64,000 nucleotides of DNA from Tomocerus qinae (lineage: Eukaryota; Arthropoda; Collembola; Entomobryomorpha; Tomoceridae). This document shows, piece by piece, positions 35,718-44,528 of this stretch (positions are counted from its first letter, which is position 1; each line of letters begins with the position of its first letter). Made by a program: the position numbers and the translations under genes. The notes under the pieces were generated by a model, which ran no database searches, had not been told where the DNA came from, and saw only the letters and a list, made by a program, of their open reading frames with translations. The stretch is taken from positions 310,001 to 374,000 of the forward strand of contig JAECZT010000009.1 of the NCBI GenBank assembly GCA_020055645.1, written 5' to 3'.

Positions 35718-36106
35718 GTAATTTTTATTAAACTTAAATGACTTCTATTCCTATCTGAATTTCTAAAAGTTGTTTTATTCTTTTATTGTTTTATTCTTTA
35801 GTTGATTTATCAAAAAAACTCAAGTACTTGCCAGAAAGAGCTGCTCTATTAAATTCTGCTCCATTATCAATCAAGCACTCATACGATGCAAGCTTAAGGA
35901 GTCAACTACGAAATTATGCGTGCTTTGCCGGTTTCTATTATTACAAGGAAGATGTTGTTTTTCAGCATTGTAACAAAAAAGGTACTAAACAGCTTATAGA
36001 AAATTTAATATTCACAAAATAGCACTTCTAATGTCAATACATGTCAATGTAATGTAATGCAATGTAATAATGTCAATGTAATGTAATAATGTCAATACTA
36101 TTTTAG

Positions 36107-36343
36107 AAGCTGATTTGAAAGCAAAACTAGCTGCTGCGGAATCCAACTTGGAAAATATGACCCTTAAGTTTCATAATTCTGAAGCTTTATGTAGAGAGCA
36201 AAAAGTTACGATTGAAAGGTTAGAAGCTGAAAATATGCACGTTCGTCAAATTCCTAACAAGAGAAAGGAGTCGTCAGAGTCCACCAATTTCGAAGTAGAG
36301 GAAGATGTTCAAAGGAATGATGAAACTAATATTCCAAAGAGAG
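36107..36343 (+). CDS. Coiled-coil exon of the kinase gene
   Basis: Encodes KAKLAAAESNLENM and VTIERLEAENMHVRQ in heptad register, then a Glu/Asp/Lys-rich tail. Splice phases on both sides agree (phase 1 in, phase 1 out). A dimerisation role is inferred from the heptads. Confidence 0.65.
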
Positions 36344-37340
36344 GTAATCTTTGTTCAAACCAATTAAATAATGATTCACTTCGTAAATTAAGGTAATTAA
36401 CACAAAATACCTACATTTTAGGCTTTCAATGCGGCTTGTGTCGAAAAATCTACAAACATAGACAATCGTTGGCACAACACCAAAAGACGGGTCATGCAAG
36501 GAGAAGGTCCGAAGATTCAAATGCTCGTTCAAAAAATGCGGAAAGAGTTACATGAAGAGTAGTAGTTTAAAGATTCACATGAATCTTCACCAAAAGCTGA
36601 AGCCTTATGCTTGTCATGACTGTAGTTCAAAATATCATCATCCAGAGTTATTGAAAAAGCATATCCGGAAAATGCACAGCCAATAATTCTATATAATGTT
36701 CTTCGAATACTTTCATTCCAATTTCTTAGTTCAATGTAATGTATATATATATTAAGTTTGGTAATATACGACGGCCACTTACGTGTAACGATTTACGTGT
36801 GTTATTGTAATCAACTATTAATTATTTTTTGTTATTACTACAAGCTGTTGGATTGTTTAGACTACTTTTGAATAAAATTAATTCCTTACCGATTGTGAGT
36901 AGGTTTCTTGGCTTATGTATATTTAGCAGTTGGAAAAAGTTGAGAGTTTCAGCATATTCAAGTAATGTTTGAGCTACTTTTGGCCAGGATGTGTAGATAA
37001 TCATAGATTTAGCTGGATGCCGAGTTGCGAAGTCTTGTTGTATCTAAGTATAATTTTAGTTTATTTCAAGTATTAGTTTCACTGTACTTGTATTAGGTAT
37101 TTTCATTTATGACTTACCATTCCAACTGTATCAAATAGACGTGGGATAATCGATGCGGTTTCAGAAAGAGATTTAGAGCGAATAATTGTGCGTCTTTCGA
37201 ACACAGTTTCTTTCATTACAGAACAAACTGATGGGCCAAAATTTTCTTTAAGAAATAGCAATTTTTCTTCCGCCAATACATTATTGTCATCTAGATAACA
37301 AAAGAACAAATGTAAATAAGCATCAATAAGCAAATAAGAA

Positions 37341-37665
37341 GACTGCACACTGTAGTACGAATGCTTAAGAGCAGTCTACAGATAGTAGTAATAGTACTAA
37401 GGTGCAGATTGCAAGGTGTTGTAATACTAAGGTGCAGACTGCAAGGTGTAGTAACAACACTAAGGTGCAGACTGCAAGTTGTAGTAACAATACTAGGGTG
37501 CAGACTGCAAGGTGTACTAACAACACTGAGGTGCAGACTGCAAGGTGTACTAACAACACTGAGGTGCAGACTGCAAGGTGTAGTATAAATACTAAGGTGC
37601 AGACTGCAAGGTGTAGTAAAAATACTAAGGTGCAGACTGCAAGGTGTAGTAACAACACTTAATGC
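37341..37665. repeat. 33-bp minisatellite c
   Basis: Nine to ten units with the core AAGGTGCAGACTGCAAGGTG, each containing the palindrome TGCAGACTGCA. It lies in the intron between companion-gene exons 37695-37951 and 37118-37290. Open frames of 75-97 codons on both strands follow from the 33-base period. Confidence 0.9.
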
Positions 37666-38556
37666 ACCACAATAAATGAAAAATGATTTCTAACTATTTT
37701 CTTCAGATTCCCAACCGTCCTCCTCGATAACAACTTCCCCTCATTTTCGTTTCGGAACAGTTTTCGTTTTTTGCAACCGTGCTTTCCGTTGTGACTTTAA
37801 TCTTTCTTCCAGAAACCCCGTAGCGTATGGTAGACCGGATTTGTAGAAATACCACATTTGCCATCCATTTCCTTCTGACATCGGGTCACCCAAAAGTGGA
37901 TATACAGCTACTAAATCTTTTGCCAGTATTGACAATGCTTCCTTTGAAGGACTACACATGCACAATTAAATCCGTTAAAATTAAATTATACGTTTTAAAT
38001 AAAATAATAAGAAATTCAACTTACTACAATCCTAATGTATCGAAAACAGAGTCAATTAGTACCCCAGTAATTTTTTGACGATCATTTCGATGGATAAATG
38101 TTTCAGTCGTAATTTTCTTTAAGACAATTTCCTGTGTTTTGGGATTGTTGCAAAGTATTTCTACTAAGTTCTATGCCACAAATAAATAAAACTAGTAAAA
38201 TGGCTAAAAAATTCTATAAATTTTAAATGTAAAACTTAAAATTTAAAACTACTTACAAATCCGTATATCGGGTTACGGGGTGAATATGTGTTGACTTCAG
38301 TAGGAATAATCTGCACAGCGTTATTTGTTTCCTGAACATTATGCTCTTGCTCATCTCTATTTTCGAATACAATTTCAAATGGCGGCATTTCATCAACGAC
38401 GGGATCCTAAAATATTTTATTTTGCATCACAAAACTTTTAGAGGAAAAGTGACATAAATATCACTATTTTCAGAAAATGTTTTCATTTCATAGAAAGGAA
38501 TGTAAGAATATAGCTGTAAAGGATTTATTATTGACTTCATATCTTTTGGACTAATT

Positions 38557-39868
38557 TTATAGGACATAAAAATGCTCATCATAATTTGCCTCTAAATTTT
38601 GCACGAGAAAATGCAAATCTCCATCTTTAAAGAATATTAACTCAATTTTCCCTAATTGTATAACATCATTTTCAGCACAGGCTATTAATACACACCCTTT
38701 CTTAAAATGTGAACCATTCAAATCTACATTATCACATGTTTTTACTGTACTTTCATTCAAAATACTGAAATGACGGCAAATTATTTCGGAATCTTGTAAA
38801 GTTCCTACTTCTTCCTCTGTATAATCAATTAGGTTGATATCCTGAGCAAAATATTTTGGTCTGTTTAAATAATAAGCTAGATGAAGCTGATGCCGATAAG
38901 ATACAGACTTACAAATGTTTTTAAAATTGCAGCTTACATGGGCAACAATTTTGAAAAACTTATGCTTTGACTCATATTTCATGCACCAAAAATACTTAAG
39001 AGGCCCTGCTTTTCTTATTGCAGATGCATAGTGAAGTAAATGATGATGTTTGGGTTTTAAGTGGCCAAAACCAAGTTCCTGATATTGTATTAAAAAATCT
39101 TGAACAGTCATATCAAGATGTAAAAGTTTTCCTTCATTTACATGTGGAGACATAACTATGTTAAAAATATCGCGTAATAGAATGAAGATTTGCCAGTAAG
39201 GATTGTCTTGTGAAACCAAATCTCCTAATAGTAATGGAAGACAGAGTAGAAGACACATATTTTGTGAAGATGATTGATTTCTCTTTGTTTCTCCTCTTAA
39301 ATACGGTAAGGTAAATGGGGATGGCTTAGAACTATTAAGATGATATCCATATCCAAATGTTTCGAGCCTATGGTTTAGTTTATCGATAGAAAGTCTGTTG
39401 TCAGATATTAGTTTTAAAAGTACTTTTTGTATTAAATCTGGAGCAACGCCTTCAAGAATGTCATGCATGATGTCAAAACTGGATATTTCTGTAAAAGATA
39501 TGTATGGTAAATCGTTCAAAATTGATCTGAACTTTATCCCTGTTAGAGATAAATTATTTGTTTCTAAGTCTCTGATGTAATTGGTATTGTTACGCAGAAG
39601 GGAACTATTTTCTTTCACTGAAATTTGGCATTGACTTTTATTCATTCTGCACATTCTACAAGGAAGATTTGCGTTAAATCCTTCACTAAAACCTAGAATA
39701 CTATGCAACCACAAATTATCTCCTACAACTCGAGCTAACTTTACTTTTATCAATTCGATCTTTCCGTCATATTCTAGTTTTAAGCCATCGTTCCACAAAT
39801 TTTTTAGTTCATTAACTATAGGTTGTAAGATAGAATTGGGACCACAAGACTTAAAATCCTCATTCTTA
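38557..39868 (-). CDS. Second transposase-like block
   Basis: Continues in a different frame from the previous block, beginning with KNEDFKSCGPNSILQP and running through LARVVGDNLWLHSILGF, a Cys pair (CRMCRM), DLPYISFTEISSFDIMHDIL and LGFGHLKPKHHHLLHY. The end (ANYDEHFYV) passes into a third frame near 38565 that stays open to a stop at 38428-38430. An open frame of 60 codons on the other strand (39398-39580) is antisense noise. Confidence 0.7.
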
Positions 39869-40900
39869 GCGGCAAATCCAGAAAAGATATATAAAATTGA
39901 GACAATTTATGTTTTCCTGCTTTGGAACCTAATGGATTGGCCACCTCTAAATCGTCAAAATATAAAATTATATGCAGAATAAGTTTGTCAATCTCATCAA
40001 CCTTATCTTTTTGATATAAAGCCCCACTCTTGTAATGACTATAAAAGTTATTAATGTATCCATGGTTGTGTTTAATTAAAATAGGAAAATCTTCTGTTTT
40101 ATACAACTGTCTAATTGTGCTTTCTATTGAAACGTATTGCATATCTACTGGACGATATTGTTGAACGGTTATGCCATTTCTTGTTACTGGAACTAGGTCA
40201 GTATCAAGCACTATTTGTTTTGCTAAATTTAAATGCCCAGTTTCTATTAAATATTTATCTAATTTGTATTTAGTTTCTACGTCCTTAAATGGGTTTGTAT
40301 ATGCTAACATGTTATCAATAATATCGTAGGCTTCATTACCACCTTTAGTTACAGCTACTTTAGATAATTCAATACACATGTCAACCACTACTTTGGTAAT
40401 ATTTTTTACACCTTCAATAATTTCATCACAGAGAAGCCGTGGGACCTTTCCCGATTTTAATATGCTTGTGATTAATTGCACTGCTAGACACTGTAACTGC
40501 GTTTTGCTATTATGTTTGGTTTTGTTTACTGGTGGTGGATCGATTGAAGAATTAGCAGCTAATGATTCAGTTGCAGATTGTTCAAAATTGATTTGTTCAA
40601 AATTATGTCGTTTAAAGAAATTCCTGAAATGGCTATGGTATGTGCGCCTAGAAAATGACATGTTACAATGGACACAAATGTATTGACTGTTTTCATAAAC
40701 GCTATGTGTTAGTCGTAAATGACTCATTAATTCTAACATACTTTTGCATCCTATTTTACAAACAAAGCAAATGTACACCTGGTTCTTTTGAAGAGCCGTT
40801 ATGCAGTTCAGCATTCGTCGTCTTGATCCAAGAGGTAGCTTTAATTCCTTTAGGTCTTCTTCAGTAGCAAGCAGAAGTGTTTGATCGTCAAACTTCTCAG
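39816..40900 (-). CDS. SAM C-terminal half, C2H2 fingers and first transposase-like block
   Basis: Open from the acceptor at 40900 (GATAG|CTGAG) to a stop at 39816. It carries the SAM helix-5 motif, two zinc-finger-like Cys/His groups, and a helical region ending in NPLGSKAGKHKLSQFYISF. After FLDLP (near 39870) the similarity jumps to the next frame (KNEDFKSCGPNSILQP), marking a frameshift or small deletion; the last residues before the stop are out of frame. Confidence 0.7.
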
Positions 40901-41025
40901 CTATCAAAACAATAACATGTATAGTAGTTGTGGGTTGATTAAATTTAAGTCTTACTATGTCGTTGTTAATATATGAATGAAAACTGCAGAATGATAAAGG
41001 TTCGTCTATGAAGGTGCATCTATAA

Positions 41026-41400
41026 CTAAGAAGGTGCAGACTGCCCCTTATATGAAAATCGGTAAGGTGCAGACTGCCTTTTACATGTAAATTGACCATG
41101 ATTTAACTCCATCATTATGGGAATAGGAAAGGTGCAGACTGCATCATGTATGGAAATAGGAAAGGTGCAGACTGCATCGTGTATGGAAATAGGAAAGGTG
41201 CAGACTGCATCGTGTATGGAAATAGGAAAGGTGCAGACTGCATCGTGTATAAAAATAGGAAAGGTGCAGACTGCATCGTGTATGGAAATAGGAAAGGTGC
41301 AGACTGCATCGTGTATAAAAATAGGAAAGGTGCAGACTGCATCGTGTATGGAAATAGGAAAGATGCAGACTGCGTCATGTATGGTAATAGGCAATGTGTA
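41026..41400. repeat. 33-bp minisatellite d
   Basis: About eight regular units with the core GGAAAGGTGCAGACTGCATC plus decayed flanking units to about 41460, each with the palindrome TGCAGACTGCA. It lies inside intron 1 of the SAM/transposase-like gene. All three frames of each strand stay open because 33 is divisible by 3. Confidence 0.9.
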
Positions 41401-42019
41401 GACCGCTTCAGTGAAGTGAGATTTACAGATTGCTTTATTGAAGGAACTGGTGCAGTTTGATTATATATTAAATATATGTCAAATTAAATAATTAAGTAAA
41501 ATTAAATTTTGGTATACGTGTTAGACTTACAAATAAAATTATCCAAATACTCAGACAGATTTAATTGATCCAGAAGATTCTTCACTTTCAAATAGTTATC
41601 GTCCATTTTCGTGTTTGAAGTCAGGATGTAAAATATATCATCAGCAGGTGATGTTTACTGTCGAACGTCAGTGATGGAAATGAAAGACTAAGGTACAATA
41701 CAGATGCTTATATGCATCGGCATGCACCGCATTGGCGCTCAATTGGTAGTACTGCATTTAGAGTAACACTTATTGCTTACTGGTTGTAGGATTATTACTA
41801 TACCTTAAGTATCTGAGTCGAGTACTATATTTCTCAGTAATATATAACTTCAATAACAGTAGTAAAATGTAGTTCCATGTAAAAGTAGTAAATATCACAT
41901 CTACTTGTGGGACGAAGTAACATTTTACTGTAATTGGAATAGTAAAAAATGGCGCTTTACTTCTATTGCAATTAATTTACCATTTACTTATATATAAGTA
42001 AAGCCGATTTTTTAGTGTG

Positions 42020-42805
42020 TATTAATTGAATTAATTCTCTATATTGAAATAGTGCTCCCCCCGGGTAACTATTTCGATTATTTTCGTTTTCAAGAGCAAA
42101 ATAATAGCGTTTGAAATATAATTCTCCGTATCGAAATAATTCACCATCCCAATCTAGTGTCAGTATAGGTACAACAACAAAGCACCCAATATCCGGAAAT
42201 CGGTCGGAATTACTGTCGGTTGAAATTACTATACTATTACTACTATTACTATACTCGGGCCCAGGCAATTTATCTGGTGATTTGTTTGGCGACATTACAA
42301 CTACTTTTAACAGTTTACTTTTAAAACCGTAACCGTTAAATTTTTCTACGTCATTTTAAATTTAAATTCATATAAGTCAGTCTATAAATTTACATTTTGC
42401 GCCCATGGCTATCAATCATCAACCTGTTTTAACTTTCTGTGAATAGCAAATACAAACAAAAGATTTTTAGCTATGAAAATCTTTCTTTAATTGTTTTTCA
42501 TATTATATTCTATTGCTATCCAATATTTCCACCTTCTAAATTCCGATAAAGTAATTACTGTAGAGCAACCCACTGGAAAGTATAGTTAAATCTTATGGAC
42601 TAATAGAACAGCAATTGTCCATTGTAGTTTGACGTAGTTGAATCAGCTTATCTACAGAGACGCTGCTGTTCCAGGTCCGTCGCATTACTTTAACACGGTA
42701 GTTAAATCGCTTACCTTTAGAGGGCTCTACTCCATTCTGTCGCTTTAATTCCTATAGCATTATTCTTCCAGGTTAACCTATTAATAATAATCTAATTCCG
42801 TGCTG
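42020..42805. other. Flank of the giant transposon, no supported gene
   Basis: A minus-strand open frame with an ATG at 42295 runs to the transposon junction and encodes a ~90-residue Ser/Asn-rich then Tyr/Phe-rich peptide of no known family. It could be an exon cut by the insertion, but nothing confirms it. The rest is AT-rich. Confidence 0.4.
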
Positions 42806-43925
42806 TAGAGCAAGGAAAGGCAGGCAAATGCCTAATGCAAGAAATAATTCGTATTTTTACGTTTCACATACTTGTGATCTTATATTTTCAGTTTGATATT
42901 GCCTATAAATGTGTATTTTGTGGTTTTAGAGCCTATGCTTATAGGCACGTGCCTAAGAATGGTTTTTGCGCCTATAAATGCCTATTTTTGCAGTTTTAGC
43001 TCGAAATTTTTTCTTGTTTTCCGCGATTTATCACTTACAATCTAATTACTATTTTACTTACTATTACTTCTATTACTTCTACTACTATTATTACTATTAC
43101 TTCTAATTACTATTACTATTTTTGTTAACTAATTTCAAATATTAGAGAGTGGGAAATTTCATCATTACTTTACCAGGAAATTAAAACATTGCCTTTCTGC
43201 TACCGGAAAGTGCCGTAAGGTACATTTCTAGGTGATTTATTGCGAATAATGTTTTGAAAAATGTATTTTCCATTAAAGCTTAACGCAAATAAATATTTTT
43301 AATGGCAATTTATGGATTAGACTTATGTCGAAATAAGGATAACTGAATTTTGAGTGGAGTTAGTGAGTTAGGTTTACTCGTCGAAGTGATGTACTTTGGG
43401 AAATACTTTTTAAAGCATATACCACGTATTTTCAGACGATGTATCGTGGCTATGGCTATGGTCCCTAAAAGTCCTTGCACTTTTCAAATTTAGTTAGGAA
43501 TTTGACAAACTCGACTACTTATTTGTTGTGTGAAAAAAGAAATTTGGCCACGGCGTCCCCTGTAAAATATTGTGATCATTCTTACATTTTGAAATTGGTT
43601 ACCCCAAATTGGGAATATCAATGATCAGCGTTCTTTACTTTTCTTTGCGGTTATACTATTGCAACCATCATCCAAAAACTATTAAATCTCCAAAAACAGA
43701 CAAGATTTCAATCTTAAAATTTTAATAATTTTACCGTCTTATACCCCAATGTGGCTTTGGTTATTTACATTACCTTAATATGATTGCGTGCATTGGAATA
43801 ACTGTTTTAGAAAGGTTTTTATATTAGTCATTTTGCGTGCTTATTTTTAGTACCTATTTGCCGATTTTTAGTGCCTAAATGCCTGCCTACTTTAGAATTT
43901 TACGTGCCGGCCTTTCCGGGTTTGT
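42806..43925. mobile_element. Possible MITE with GCCTA-rich subterminal motifs
   Basis: The left end AAGGAAAGGCAGGCAAATGC and the right end (complement: CCCGGAAAGGCCGGCACG, then AGTAGGCAGGCATTTAGGC) are partly matching inverted repeats, with about 24 bases absent on the left. Motifs such as GCCTATAAATGCCTAT recur near both ends. No target duplication was found and the middle is anonymous. Confidence 0.4.
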
Positions 43926-43934
43926 TAATTAGGA

Positions 43935-44528
43935 GTATTAAAATTGACAGGATGCTAAAGTAGATTAATGTTGACTGTCAAAATCCGCAGAAAAATCAAA
44001 AAAGATTAGTGTTCACTATAATGGGCAATATAGAAAATCGAAATTTAATAATATTATGTATCAAAATCAACAGTAAATCAATATGGTCAATATTGGCTAT
44101 CTAGATGAAAAGGAATTCAAAAATGTAAATTTGGGTATCAATTTGAGTATAAATGCGAAATAGATTTATTTTCGTTCTATAATGTTTATTTTCTGGTCTT
44201 ATTTACGTTATTGTAAAACCCTAAATTTGGTAGAAGCGGAGTTAAATATTTCATACTATCAGGCTAACAATTGATAGGAAACACATTTGAAGTTTTTATG
44301 GCCCATTTTCAGCTTTGACTGTCAAATAAAGACAGAGTAAGGGCGCGGTTTCTCAGCAACTTATAGACCGATTTGATCCAAAATCAATAGGATTAGTCAC
44401 CAGGCCATAAGCATTGTTTATGCTAAATTTGGTCAACTGCAGTCAATTCGTTCGAAAGTTATTGTAGGTCCGGACGGACGAACAGACTGTGCGGTTCTTT
44501 AAGCTGCATAATTCAGGCGAGCTAACAA
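43935..44528 (+). mobile_element. HINE family A, old 5'-truncated copy
   Basis: A diverged version of the element at 15085-16068: remnants of the 40-bp repeat, the AAATAGATTTATTT block, a short CCGGACGGACG tract and the terminal TCAGGCGAGCT (44513-44523). The 5' hairpin end is missing. Confidence 0.65.

Larger units (their letters stand above)
34294..36686 (+). pseudogene. Protein kinase - coiled coil - C2H2 zinc-finger gene, nested in an intron
   Basis: Exons by GT-AG sites: 34294-34359, 34451-34526, 34608-34702, 34787-34972, about 35016-35257, 35344-35717, 35802-35981, 36107-36343 and 36422-36686. Kinase motifs run in order: glycine loop VAKGAFGSVIK, VLALKKIQ (ATP-anchoring Lys), hinge MEHLTLSDGSL, catalytic loop HRDIKALN, DFGRAEYL, GTPGYNAPE and SDNWSYGVIFYEI. 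All catalytic residues are present. A ~75-residue charged coiled coil follows (36115-36300), then two C2H2 fingers (CGLCRKIYKHRQSLAQH and PYACHDCSSKYHHPELLKKH, plus a CxxxxC finger between). Phases agree at most junctions, but small frame breaks appear near 35025, 35357 (one extra T) and 36490. It may phosphorylate Ser/Thr substrates; partners are unknown. Confidence 0.75.
32925..38406 (-). pseudogene. Second transposon gene: multi-exon companion protein, frame-broken
   Basis: Exons follow canonical GT-AG sites with matching phases: 38257-38406, 38025-38170, 37695-37951, 37118-37290, 36890-37043, about 33370-33546, then 33252 to 32925. Recognisable segments are an acidic N-terminal part, GLPYATGFLEERLKSQRKARL (the last residues basic), FMLLPHLLP and a C-terminal block with YFVIVDKYAIPC, VLGIDF and VSPAVQALI. 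These resemble uncharacterised proteins that accompany SAM/transposase-like genes in animal genomes. Breaks are an in-frame TGA at 37741-37743, a stop or unclear donor near 33356, and a frameshift near 33125. Minisatellites b and c and the kinase gene lie in its introns. The start exon is not identified and it may be a continuation of the gene upstream. No molecular function can be assigned. Confidence 0.6.
38428..41606 (-). pseudogene. SAM - C2H2 - transposase-like gene of the giant transposon
   Basis: Exon 1 (41531-41606) starts with an ATG and encodes the first helices of a SAM domain (LLDQLNLSEYLDNFI). It joins in phase to an exon starting at 40900 that completes the domain (LLLATEEDLKELKLPLGSRR). 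A C2H2 region follows (CFVCKIGC...HLRLTH, ICVHCNMSF). The transposase-like region then has LYFDDLEVANPLGSKAGKHKL, GDNLWLHSILGFSEGF, CRMCRM, FDIMHDILEGV and KPKHHHLLHYAS. This set is typical of uncharacterised transposon proteins in many animals; the acidic residues in LYFDD, GDN and FDIMHD are candidate catalytic positions (inference). Frame is lost near 39868, probably with some residues missing, and again near 38565. Minisatellite d lies in intron 1. Confidence 0.65.
31367..42019. mobile_element. Giant 10.65 kb TIR transposon with transposase-like genes, kinase cargo and four minisatellites
   Basis: The left end reads CACACTAAGAAAT at 31367 and the right end is its complement with one mismatch at 42019, each flanked by TA. 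The first ~650 bp and last ~400 bp are dense in AGTAAA/TTTACT motifs in both orientations, and a GTTACTCTAAAT block recurs inverted (near 31610 and 41745). Inside are a SAM/C2H2/transposase-like gene and a second multi-exon gene on the minus strand, a plus-strand kinase gene in an intron of the second gene, and four ~33-bp minisatellites. CACTA-type ends plus subterminal repeats suggest the CMC (CACTA/Mirage/Chapaev) group. The TA flank differs from the usual 3-bp CACTA duplication, so the assignment is tentative. Confidence 0.7.

Noticed and set aside
40378..40867. Plus-strand frames at 40378-40686 and 40655-40867
   Set aside because: They are antisense to the C2H2 part of the SAM/transposase-like gene.
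32045..41400. Long open frames inside the four 33-bp minisatellites, on both strands
   Set aside because: A period divisible by three keeps every frame open once one unit is open; frames lie on both strands and in introns, and lack start context or partner exons.
32045..41400. Possible CRISPR-like arrays (about 33-bp repeats)
   Set aside because: There are no unique spacers between repeats; these are simple head-to-tail minisatellites in eukaryotic DNA.
41984..42295. Minus-strand 103-codon frame at the right edge of the giant transposon
   Set aside because: It crosses the transposon end, has no known family and no splice partner; kept only as a remark in the flank entry.
42806..43925. Firm call of a hAT element
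   Set aside because: The inverted ends are only partly alike and no 8-bp duplication was found, so it stays a low-confidence MITE.
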